This document shows positions 7,298 through 14,884 of a stretch of 27,300 nucleotides of DNA, piece after piece. The position numbers were made by a program, and so were the translations under genes. The stretch lies in contig CAZVFD010000016.1 of assembly GCA_964625465.1 (NCBI GenBank), positions 1 to 27,300 on the forward strand, written 5' to 3'. The stretch's first letter is position 1. Each line of letters starts with the position of its first letter. A model generated the notes under the pieces. It saw only the letters and a list, made by a program, of their open reading frames with translations, ran no database searches and had not been told where the DNA came from. The stretch is from CAZLFQ01 sp964625465. GTDB taxonomy: Bacteria; Pseudomonadota; Alphaproteobacteria; Rickettsiales; Midichloriaceae.

Positions 7298-8965
7298 ATG
7301 ACTATAAATTTAAAACAACATAAGAACGACCTGATGTTTTTACCATTAGGCGGCACAGACCAAATCGGTATCAACCTTTATCTATATCACTACAACGGAA
7401 AATGGCTAGTTGTGGACATGGGCTTAGGTTTTGCAGATGACTACTTCCCTGGGGTAGACATATTAGTACCAGACATATCATTTATAACAAAACACAGACA
7501 AGACTTTGCAGGACTGGTTTTAACCCACGCTCACGAAGATCATATTGGCGCTATACAATATCTATGGAATGAATTTAAGCTTCCAATTTATTGCACAAAA
7601 TTCACATCATGTGTTCTGAAAGGAAAGTTGGCTGAAATGGGAATAGCCAATGATGTTAAAATTCATGAAATAAAACTGAATAGTAAATTTAAAGTTGGTG
7701 AATTTGATTTAGAAATGATTGGCCTCACCCACTCTATTCCTGAAATGCAAGGCTTAGTATTAAGAACTGAACATGGAACAATCTTCCACACAGGCGACTG
7801 GAAATTTGATGAAGATCCTGTAGTTGGCAAGACATCTAATATTGATGCTCTAAAAAAACTTGGTGAAGAAAATATCCTAGCAATGGTTTGTGATTCAACA
7901 AACATCTTCAGCGAAGGGTTTTCTGGCTCTGAAGGTTCATTGGTTAAAAGTATAACAGAGCTTGTTGCTTCACATAAAAACAATTTGGTAGTAGTTAGCT
8001 CTTTTGCATCTAACATCGCAAGGATTCATACTATAGCTAAAGCCGCAGAAGCATGTGGCCGTAAGGTCGCGCTTTCAGGCTCGTCTCTATGGAAGATGTA
8101 CGATGCCGCATTAGAGTGCGGTTATCTTCATGACCTTCCGCCATTCATGCGTCCAAGAGAGATTGAGAGGTATCATAGACACGAAGTTCTAGTGATTGCT
8201 ACTGGCTGCCAAGGCGAACCTAGGGCAACTACAAGTAAATTATCGAGAGGAGAGCATCCAGACTTTAAAGTACGTAGGGGTGATGTTGTAATTTTCTCTT
8301 CAAAAATAATCCCAGGTAATGAAGATAAAATTTTCTCCCTATTTAATAAATTCTGCAAAATGGGCGTTGAAGTGATGACAGAAAAAGATCACTTTGTTCA
8401 CGTTTCAGGTCATCCTTCACGTGGTGAAATTGCAAAAATGTATGAAATAGTGAAACCAAGAGTTGCTATCCCTATGCACGGCGAGCCGATGCATTTGCAT
8501 GAGCATGCAAAATTCGCTAGAAAACATGGTGCAAAATTCTCTGTACAAGTTAACAATGGCGCCATTGTTAAGGTCAACGGTGAAAAACCAGAAATCATAG
8601 CCCAACTTCCTTCTGGAATAATGGCTATCGATGGTAACTTCATACTTCCTTCCGACAGTGAAGTGCTTAGAATGCGTAGACGTATGAGAGACCAAGGTTT
8701 AGTAACAGCTACGGTAGTTATTAATAAAAAGCATAAGCTTCTAAAAGACCCGATAGTTCTAGCCCCTGGCGTTTTAGATTCTAAAGATGATCGTGAATAT
8801 TTCGTTATGCTTGAAGAAGCTATAGCTGAATATGTTGAAGCTCATCCTAAAGTTACTGGTGATGAATTAGAAAATAAGATTCGCAGTATTATTAAGAGAA
8901 TTTTGCAAACCGAAACTGCAAAAGAGCCTAAGATACTTGTCTCAATTGTTAAACTTGAAATATAA
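7298..8965 (+). CDS. rnj: ribonuclease J
   Basis: This is a metallo-beta-lactamase/beta-CASP ribonuclease of 555 residues, which processes and degrades RNA in the cytoplasm by endonuclease and 5'-exonuclease action. Visible features are GGTDQIGIN near the N-terminus, the zinc motif HAHEDHIG (77-84), further metal ligands in FHTGDWKFDEDP (about 165-176), the beta-CASP stretch VVVSSFASN, the region FVHVSGHPSRGE (about 368-379) and MHGEPMH (about 396-402). The C-terminal domain follows. Length is normal for alphaproteobacterial RNase J. I prefer the ATG at 7298 over the in-frame TTG at 7295. The stop is three bases before hemC, so the two genes are almost certainly co-transcribed. Confidence 0.95.
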   Translation: MTINLKQHKNDLMFLPLGGTDQIGINLYLYHYNGKWLVVDMGLGFADDYFPGVDILVPDISFITKHRQDFAGLVLTHAHEDHIGAIQYLWNEFKLPIYCTKFTSCVLKGKLAEMGIANDVKIHEIKLNSKFKVGEFDLEMIGLTHSIPEMQGLVLRTEHGTIFHTGDWKFDEDPVVGKTSNIDALKKLGEENILAMVCDSTNIFSEGFSGSEGSLVKSITELVASHKNNLVVVSSFASNIARIHTIAKAAEACGRKVALSGSSLWKMYDAALECGYLHDLPPFMRPREIERYHRHEVLVIATGCQGEPRATTSKLSRGEHPDFKVRRGDVVIFSSKIIPGNEDKIFSLFNKFCKMGVEVMTEKDHFVHVSGHPSRGEIAKMYEIVKPRVAIPMHGEPMHLHEHAKFARKHGAKFSVQVNNGAIVKVNGEKPEIIAQLPSGIMAIDGNFILPSDSEVLRMRRRMRDQGLVTATVVINKKHKLLKDPIVLAPGVLDSKDDREYFVMLEEAIAEYVEAHPKVTGDELENKIRSIIKRILQTETAKEPKILVSIVKLEI

Positions 8966-8968
8966 ACA

Positions 8969-9778
8969 ATGCATATTCGAATTGGAACTCGTAAAAGTAA
9001 GTTAGCTCTAGTCCAGACTGATATTGTTATTAATAGTATTAAAAACGTCGCTCCAGAGACTTCATTCGAAATTATTGAGATTATCACTTCTGGTGATAAA
9101 TTCTTTGATCAAAACCTAGCTACTATCGGTGGCAAAGGACTTTTTTTGAAGGAGATAGAAGAAGCACTTTTATCTAATAAAATAGATATTGCAGTCCATT
9201 CTATGAAGGATGTTCCAGCGGAATTACCTAACGGGTTAATAATCGATTGCATGCTTGAACGCGAAGACGCAAGAGATTGTTTTGTGTCTTCTAAATTTAA
9301 TAATTTAACGGACATGCCTAAAGGAACTGTTGTTGGCTCTTCTTCAGCACGTAGGGCTGTATTAGTAAAAGAAATAAATCCAAATGTTACAGTAGTTCCA
9401 TTCAGAGGCAATGTAATAACTAGACTGAAAAAAATTGAAACTGGAGAAGTCAATGCTGCAATATTTGCTCTTGCTGGCCTTAAAAGACTTGGGCTAGAAG
9501 GTGTAATTAAAGAAGTATTCGACCCAAGTATATTCGTTCCCGCAGTGGGACAAGGTGCAATAGGTGTTGAAAGACGAGTTGCAGACTCGGATATAGCTAC
9601 ATTGCTTTCAAAAATCTCACATAAACTAACCATTGATTGCGTTACTAAAGAACGCGAATTTATGAAGCTACACGGCGGCAATTGTACTGCACCTATTGGA
9701 GCTTATGCGAATGGTAATAATAATTACTTTACAATGCATTTAGACGAATTGGGGTCTTTAGTAAGAATTAAAGAATAA
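8969..9778 (+). CDS. hemC: porphobilinogen deaminase (hydroxymethylbilane synthase), short C-terminus
   Basis: HemC polymerises four porphobilinogens into hydroxymethylbilane in heme biosynthesis, in the cytoplasm. The N-terminus MHIRIGTRKSKLALVQT is canonical. The catalytic Asp is D81 in AVHSMKDVPAELP, the substrate-binding arginines lie in GSSSARRA (123-130) and FRGNV (145-149), and the dipyrromethane cofactor Cys is C239 in HGGNCTAPIGAYA. The family is usually 300-320 residues with about 70 residues after the cofactor Cys. Here the protein stops at 269, only 30 residues after it, in ELGSLVRIKE, so about 40 residues of domain 3 are missing. I see no obvious frame continuing the lost domain, and the next gene begins 11 bases later. 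It may still fold because the catalytic domains are intact. Confidence 0.92.
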   Translation: MHIRIGTRKSKLALVQTDIVINSIKNVAPETSFEIIEIITSGDKFFDQNLATIGGKGLFLKEIEEALLSNKIDIAVHSMKDVPAELPNGLIIDCMLEREDARDCFVSSKFNNLTDMPKGTVVGSSSARRAVLVKEINPNVTVVPFRGNVITRLKKIETGEVNAAIFALAGLKRLGLEGVIKEVFDPSIFVPAVGQGAIGVERRVADSDIATLLSKISHKLTIDCVTKEREFMKLHGGNCTAPIGAYANGNNNYFTMHLDELGSLVRIKE

Positions 9779-9789
9779 ATTGAGATGTC

Positions 9790-10860
9790 ATGAACGATAA
9801 ACCAACAGAGCAACTTCCTAAACCTAGTTCTGATAGAACATTTGGATATAAATCTACACTTCAAATATCTAATAGCTCATCTCAAATAAGTGGGCTTACT
9901 AGATCTCAATCTGCAGGTTCTTTGAGAATATCCCCGAGAAGAAGAGGTAGTGAAGATTCTCAAAAATTGAGAATAGATGTAACTAGCAAAAACATTAGAA
10001 ATGCATTAAGTCATAGTGGGGAAAGGGCAACATCTACAAATTCTACTTCTATTGCCAATAATTCTTTTGCAACTACCTCCCCTACTTCTCCTATATTAGC
10101 TGATGCAGATGATGATGGGATGCAGTCTGCAGAGACTAGCCATGAGAATGAAACCGCTACTACAGAAAGTAAGCGATCAGAAAGCATCAAAGTAACAAAA
10201 GATTTTTTGAAATATTATTCTGCCGATGAGAGAGCTCATATATCCTGTCTTCTACGCATAGTTGGATCAAAGAAAAAAGGATATTATAAAATTAAAACCG
10301 CTGATAACTCTTTAGATGAGGCCATAAGGCAAAACCTGCAGAGTATTATAGATATATTCTCTTCCCTACATTGGATTTGCATACCCCCATTAACTCAAAG
10401 TGAAAAAAGTTATGACTTAGCTGTTTTTGTGCTAACAGGACCAGACGAATATTTACCATTTCAGGCTTCCATATTTAACTTTTTTTATAGGTCTAATTTC
10501 ACGACTTCTAAAAAGATGATTTTATTCGATGCTTCACACACTCAGACTAAAAGACAAATCACTCAAGAATTTTATCAATTCACAGAAAGAGATAAAAGTT
10601 TCCAATATGATCATGCTAATATGCCACACACCTTACTTTCAAAGATCTGGGATGATAAAACTGTTAAAGGCGATGCCAAAAGCATTCTTATTGTCAGCGC
10701 CTATGATGTCCTAGATATCCTACAACGCTATCTAAACAAACATCCTAACCCTGCGATAGATCTATTTTGCGCAAATCAAGCCCAAGAGACCGTACCATCG
10801 AATTCTTTCTTAGCAAAACTGATAATTGAGGAATTTAGCTTACCTCCTAAAAGCCTATAG
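9790..10860 (+). CDS. uncharacterised protein with Ser/Thr-rich disordered N-terminus
   Basis: This is a 356-residue protein I do not recognise. Residues 1 to about 130 are low-complexity, rich in Ser, Thr, Asn and Arg (for example SQSAGSLRISPRRRGSEDS), and probably disordered. Residues about 135-350 look like a compact mixed alpha/beta domain, with alternating hydrophobic strands such as YDLAVFVLTGP, KKMILFDASH and KSILIVSAYDVLDILQRYL. The strand-plus-polar-turn pattern recalls phosphatase or hydrolase folds, but no catalytic motif can be named with confidence. The C-terminus is EEFSLPPKSL. It starts 11 bases after hemC and is probably transcribed with the ribonuclease J-hemC operon. A disordered Ser/Thr-rich leader with several Arg is common in host-targeted bacterial proteins, so effector status is possible but unproven. 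Confidence 0.72.
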   Translation: MNDKPTEQLPKPSSDRTFGYKSTLQISNSSSQISGLTRSQSAGSLRISPRRRGSEDSQKLRIDVTSKNIRNALSHSGERATSTNSTSIANNSFATTSPTSPILADADDDGMQSAETSHENETATTESKRSESIKVTKDFLKYYSADERAHISCLLRIVGSKKKGYYKIKTADNSLDEAIRQNLQSIIDIFSSLHWICIPPLTQSEKSYDLAVFVLTGPDEYLPFQASIFNFFYRSNFTTSKKMILFDASHTQTKRQITQEFYQFTERDKSFQYDHANMPHTLLSKIWDDKTVKGDAKSILIVSAYDVLDILQRYLNKHPNPAIDLFCANQAQETVPSNSFLAKLIIEEFSLPPKSL

Positions 10861-10897
10861 GCCCGAGGTATTTTTATACTTAAAATCAAAAACCTAC

Positions 10898-10914
10898 TTG
10901 GCACAGTTATTGCA
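10898..10914 (+). promoter_or_regulatory. sigma-54-like -24/-12 element
   Basis: The bases TTGGCACAGTTATTGCA fit the sigma-54 pattern YTGGCAC-N5-TTGCW exactly. The predicted start near 10925 would leave a leader of about 28 bases before the ATG at 10953. A weak sigma-70 alternative also exists (TTGCAT 10910-10915, 16-base spacer, TATAAA 10932-10937). Most well-studied Rickettsiales lack sigma-54, so this may be chance. Confidence 0.35.
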
Positions 10915-10952
10915 TATAAATTGCACCACAATATAAAACAAGAGTGTAAATC

Positions 10953-12572
10953 ATGAAAGAAATTGAAAAACTTTTTGGCATTGTAAGGCTAATAGGCAAA
11001 GCAGTTACAACCAATCAAAGTACTGCTGATTTCATGAGCGATATTAAAGTTTCCGGTCTCACAGATAATAATGAAACCCTAGGCTTTCTTAAAAGTTTTA
11101 TGGAAGAAAAAAAACATGATTTCTTTAGTGACTTTATAAAGTTTAAGCTCAATAACGGAGCCAATTATTCTGAATTGCAGCGCTCATCCAAAATTTATGA
11201 TGCAATACACGGTTTCACCACTAAATTTATAGCTGGCCTGTCAGAATTAGCCCAAGCCCATTATGCACGTGATGCCAAGCTTAAACAAAATTTAGAATCG
11301 ATAAATAATCAAGATTACTTGGAAAGCGTTGAGAAATTATCTACATTTGCACACAACTTAATCAACGATCTATATGAAAGAAGCGGCAATAAGCAATTAG
11401 ATGATCAAACGCTAGACAAATTAAGCGAATTCAAAAAGAAGATTACCGATTCATTAACAAAAGAACCAGCTACATTGGTTTATTCATATATAAAAGATCA
11501 CGTTTTCAAACTCACAAATCAGTTGAATACAGTAAATGACTTGAATGCTAAATTCTCAAATTCTGCATACAATTCAAGTGATGAGTTAATAGAAAAATTA
11601 GTCGACTTTGGCACGTTATATAGCCAAGAAACATCGCAATTTCTTAGCGCAGAACAAAACATTATATACAATATAATAAATACAATTTTGTACTCCACAA
11701 ACGTTCTGTTTACATCTGTTCAAGAAAATCTCTCTAGTGAGCAGTTTATAGCTAAATTAATATCTGCCAGTTTATTAGTAAAAGACTCAAGTTCTTTTGA
11801 AGCAGATAAGGCAGAGTACCTAGAGCAATTTGAGCTTTGCAAATCACAAAATCTTAGCTTCAAGCAGATATTTGAAAACCAAGTCGCTTTAACCAAAAAC
11901 AGCTTAAAGACTATGGATTTCGCTACTATTGAGATGCTTTATAATTCAGCTGTGGCAAAAAATGTTGAGATACTTAAAGAAGTATTAGAATCTTTTGAAC
12001 CTAAAAAAGACCTACTTTTTTCTGCCGAACAAGAACTTACGCAGAAATTACAAAATCCGAACACAGATGAAAGCTTAAGTTACTGCCAATATTTTTACAC
12101 CACTTTGCTCACCGAACCCCAGAACCCAATTGGTATATGCAATGACTTGGTAAAAGAAAAGAACGGCATGATATTTTTACAGATTAAGTCGCCTTATAAT
12201 GTTTTAATTGATAACAACCAAATTTTATTAAAACAAAACTTAATAGAGCAAGATACATTAACTAAACTTGATCAAAACTTAATTGAAGTATTAAAAAGTC
12301 ACGATGGATCTGATACAGAGCTTTTAGATAAAACGGTGCAAACATATGCCGATCTATTAAAACACCTGTATTTATATTCACAAACTAATGAAAACTTGAT
12401 GACAAAGGCATTAAGGGAAAGCTATGAATCTTGTGACTCAACCCAACAACGCATTGAAAACCTAAACCAGCTTGATACACCAGAGCATTGGTATTCACAA
12501 TCTTGCTACCAGTGTGATATTGATAAACTACATCAACCACCTGAGTACAACTGCAATCCAGATTGGTTATAA
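10953..12572 (+). CDS. uncharacterised helical protein, candidate effector
   Basis: This is a 539-residue protein of unknown family. It appears soluble and almost entirely helical, with many Leu, Lys, Glu, Asn and Gln and heptad-like spacing over long stretches (for example around residues 105-215). There is no signal peptide or membrane segment. The last 30 residues differ from the rest: they carry Cys and His in the order SCYQCDIDKLHQPPEYNC, which could bind a metal. It is monocistronic by position: a 92-base spacer holding a sigma-54-like element precedes it, and the convergent glycosyltransferase gene ends 12 bases after it. The nearest upstream ribosome binding signal is a weak AAGAG. 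Size, isolation and proximity to a toxin-like glycosyltransferase suggest a secreted or regulatory role, but no function can be assigned. Confidence 0.75.
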   Translation: MKEIEKLFGIVRLIGKAVTTNQSTADFMSDIKVSGLTDNNETLGFLKSFMEEKKHDFFSDFIKFKLNNGANYSELQRSSKIYDAIHGFTTKFIAGLSELAQAHYARDAKLKQNLESINNQDYLESVEKLSTFAHNLINDLYERSGNKQLDDQTLDKLSEFKKKITDSLTKEPATLVYSYIKDHVFKLTNQLNTVNDLNAKFSNSAYNSSDELIEKLVDFGTLYSQETSQFLSAEQNIIYNIINTILYSTNVLFTSVQENLSSEQFIAKLISASLLVKDSSSFEADKAEYLEQFELCKSQNLSFKQIFENQVALTKNSLKTMDFATIEMLYNSAVAKNVEILKEVLESFEPKKDLLFSAEQELTQKLQNPNTDESLSYCQYFYTTLLTEPQNPIGICNDLVKEKNGMIFLQIKSPYNVLIDNNQILLKQNLIEQDTLTKLDQNLIEVLKSHDGSDTELLDKTVQTYADLLKHLYLYSQTNENLMTKALRESYESCDSTQQRIENLNQLDTPEHWYSQSCYQCDIDKLHQPPEYNCNPDWL

Positions 12573-12584
12573 CTTCTGTAATAT

Positions 12585-13871
12585 CTAAAATAAAGAAGCC
12601 GATCCCCAAGACATAGCCTGCGTGTCTGCACCCACTAATGATCCATCAACACATTGATAACTCTGATACTCATAAAGCATGTCTTCTATCTGTTTAAACT
12701 CTTTCAAAGCTGCTCTTAATTGATCTTTATCAGTTAAATTTTCTAAATTATAGCCCAATGCTTCATAATCAGCGATCTTGGCTTTCAATTCTGGAGAAAA
12801 TTCTTGACCACTCTTTGTAAAACGTTTTTTTAATTCTTCACAAGAATAACCCGGTGATCCAGGCATCACTATTGTATGTAGAGCATCATTATTACCATCT
12901 TGATTAAAGCCCTTAATATACCCTATCGAATAAGGCATCATAGAATATAGCTCTGTAAAAGGAGTGGATCTCAGCCCAGCGTTCAACAACATACTGTTTC
13001 CAAAGCTAGGGTTAAAAATCATCTCCTCAATAATATTTAAAGTCTCCTTAAATATTGGATGATGCGGCTTTGAATAGAAAAAATTATTTTCAATTCTAGC
13101 CAAACCACCAGCTAGACATCTATTACCAATATAATCATAATGCTCTAGATACATAGGATCAAAGTCTTGCACAAATTTGAAGTTTAAGTCTGCAAGCAAC
13201 CCACCCTCTTTCTCTAATATTAAGTATTTGGCTAAATCAACTAAAAAGCCTGTATATTTAGCTTTATCATCTGTCTTTGGTAAATATTTATCTGGAGACA
13301 AAAGCAAGTCTTTTAATTTGACATATTCAGTATCTAGGTCGGCAAGATTTTTGATCTCAATGAACTCGCTAAAACCTTGTTTAAACAATGGGTGTATATT
13401 CCAAAAAGTTTCTTTATCTAGGTTTGTCCAAATTATCGTCTTATATCCAGAACCGATGGCTTTGGTACTTTGCTCAATATAGTTTAAAAAATTATCATAA
13501 TTTATTGGCCTATGATATGTGACCTCTGAAAGCCTTGTATCTGTAAGCCATAAAGCTTGAAATTTCCCAGATTCTTCATCACCAAACAATTTCAAAACAG
13601 TTTTATACAATGTAGATAAACCTTGCTCTATTTTAGCCATCTTGCTCTTTTGATGATTAGTGATCATTTTGGCTGGATGCTTTATGTATTCTAAATATCC
13701 ATTATTTTGCGCACTTTCAATAAGCAATGCCACTTTATCACTGTTAGGCCAATCGCTAAGAATATTCCCAGCCTCATATGGGCTCAAAAAAAATCCACTT
13801 TTTTCAAATTTCACTAGCTTTGAAAAATAATCAGCGACTGACGTATCCAAACACGTATCTGCCATTCTCAT
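12585..13871 (-). CDS. toxin-like glycosyltransferase (TcdA/TcdB GT44-like), candidate effector
   Basis: This is a 428-residue protein with the layout of DXD sugar transferases related to the large clostridial toxins. The Rossmann-like start is KTIIWTN (144-150). The sugar-nucleotide core is DLAKYLILEKEGGLLADLN (212-230), corresponding to the family pattern DxxRYxxLxxxGGxYxDxD. Here the DXD position reads D228-L-N230, so the second acidic residue is Asn, and the usual Arg is Lys215. HHPIFKETLNIIEEM (270-284) matches the helix that follows in such enzymes. Near the C-terminus, MSWGSASLF (420-428) resembles the conserved Ser-Trp that contacts the donor sugar. No signal peptide is visible. Related enzymes modify host proteins with glucose or GlcNAc; target and donor here are unknown. 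The first ATG is favoured because AGG lies six bases upstream. The gene has its own strong promoter. Confidence 0.78.
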   Translation of the reverse strand: MRMADTCLDTSVADYFSKLVKFEKSGFFLSPYEAGNILSDWPNSDKVALLIESAQNNGYLEYIKHPAKMITNHQKSKMAKIEQGLSTLYKTVLKLFGDEESGKFQALWLTDTRLSEVTYHRPINYDNFLNYIEQSTKAIGSGYKTIIWTNLDKETFWNIHPLFKQGFSEFIEIKNLADLDTEYVKLKDLLLSPDKYLPKTDDKAKYTGFLVDLAKYLILEKEGGLLADLNFKFVQDFDPMYLEHYDYIGNRCLAGGLARIENNFFYSKPHHPIFKETLNIIEEMIFNPSFGNSMLLNAGLRSTPFTELYSMMPYSIGYIKGFNQDGNNDALHTIVMPGSPGYSCEELKKRFTKSGQEFSPELKAKIADYEALGYNLENLTDKDQLRAALKEFKQIEDMLYEYQSYQCVDGSLVGADTQAMSWGSASLF

Positions 13872-13900
13872 AAAAAACCTAAATAGTTGATTTAAATGGA

Positions 13901-13929
13901 ATTATATCGCATTTATTATGTTTTTTCAA
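13901..13929 (-). promoter_or_regulatory. sigma-70 promoter for the glycosyltransferase gene
   Basis: On the minus strand TTGAAA (13929-13924), a 17-base spacer and a perfect TATAAT (13906-13901) precede the ATG at 13871. The predicted leader is about 22 bases long. The context GATATAATT is the same as at the kinase-like gene promoter. Confidence 0.6.
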
Positions 13930-14038
13930 GAAAAATACTTTATATACCACACAATCATCCTATTCACCCCCAAGACTATACATTCACACAACCTTGGAGA
14001 GCCTCTTTATAAGATGGTTATAAAATAAGATATTTCAA

Positions 14039-14064
14039 ATAATTATCGACATTTTGATAATTAT
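14039..14064. repeat. 9-base palindrome over the -35 box, candidate operator
   Basis: ATAATTATC (14039-14047) and GATAATTAT (14056-14064) are perfect inverted copies around an eight-base centre, GACATTTT. The palindrome covers the -35 and part of the spacer of the promoter at 14046-14074, a typical position for a repressor operator. Confidence 0.45.
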
Positions 14065-14074
14065 GCACTATAAT
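14046..14074 (+). promoter_or_regulatory. sigma-70 promoter for the small orphan gene at 14109
   Basis: TCGACA (14046-14051), a 17-base spacer and a perfect TATAAT (14069-14074) give a near-consensus promoter. The gene's AGGA at 14099-14102 sits six bases before the ATG. Confidence 0.6.
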
Positions 14075-14108
14075 ATCTCATTATATTGATAACAATACAG
14101 GAATTCAT

Positions 14109-14840
14109 ATGTTTTACCCTTTTTTCTCCGCCGCCTTTGCAATCTCAGCATATTATCTAACATCAAAGAAAAATCTTGTGCCAAAATCTTTTGATCGTAC
14201 AGAATATCAAATCTCTAAACTATTTTACGACATGGGCTTTAAAATGGCGCGACACGGTCTAGACACCTTAGATAAAGTGACAAATTTCTATAGTGGACAA
14301 CATGCACCTCAATTGATAGAGATGATGTATAACAGCATTACCAAGCTTGATCCTCTACCTAACCAATATATTCATCCCAGGATATCATTATTCACAGCAG
14401 AAAATAATCTTAAATTTGCCGTAACAGTTTTAGCTGATTACAGCAGTCAAACTATATTTAAGGCTTTAGACCTATCTAATAACATACAAAATTTTTACTC
14501 ATCATCACTAGATAATTTAGAACAAGTTAAAACCCAAGCATCAACCTTAACAGATTATTCAATACTATCTGAACACAATGAATGTGATCCAACGCACCTT
14601 ATAACACAAGTGCCTTTTGACAAATCTTTTCAAGCACTTTTAATCCCTGTCGCAATAAGTGCGCATTATAACTATGGAATTGCTTATCTGATATTAGGAT
14701 TAGATTTTTCAATTCGCCATTTGTCATGTTTGCTTAGTGACAAAACTCAAGAATCACCACAGACTTTAGAATCTTCAGCTCAAGATTCCAATTGGAAAGA
14801 TTACTTAGTAGAAGCAACAGATAATACTTATTTTTTATAG
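14109..14840 (+). CDS. uncharacterised protein with hydrophobic N-terminus
   Basis: This is a 243-residue protein of unknown family. Residues 1-18 (FYPFFSAAFAISAYYLTS) form one hydrophobic stretch followed by KK, which could be a membrane anchor or an atypical signal sequence; there is no clear cleavage site. A second hydrophobic patch at about 178-202 (ALLIPVAISAHYNYGIAYLILGL) may be a membrane helix. The region between is helical and polar. The C-terminal 35 residues are acidic and rich in Ser and Gln, ending in NTYFL. The start is well supported by AGGA six bases upstream and by a near-consensus promoter bearing a palindromic operator-like site, so expression is probably regulated. It stands alone between two minus-strand genes. 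No function can be assigned. Confidence 0.75.
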   Translation: MFYPFFSAAFAISAYYLTSKKNLVPKSFDRTEYQISKLFYDMGFKMARHGLDTLDKVTNFYSGQHAPQLIEMMYNSITKLDPLPNQYIHPRISLFTAENNLKFAVTVLADYSSQTIFKALDLSNNIQNFYSSSLDNLEQVKTQASTLTDYSILSEHNECDPTHLITQVPFDKSFQALLIPVAISAHYNYGIAYLILGLDFSIRHLSCLLSDKTQESPQTLESSAQDSNWKDYLVEATDNTYFL

Positions 14841-14884
14841 CACAAGCGAAGAACCAATAAAAGAGCACCACACAAGGTATATTC

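Noticed and set aside
7663..8016. Minus-strand open frames inside the ribonuclease J gene and similar frames inside hemC, virB10 and others
   Set aside because: They lie wholly within well-supported genes, have no ribosome binding sites, and their translations are low-complexity reflections of the coding strand.
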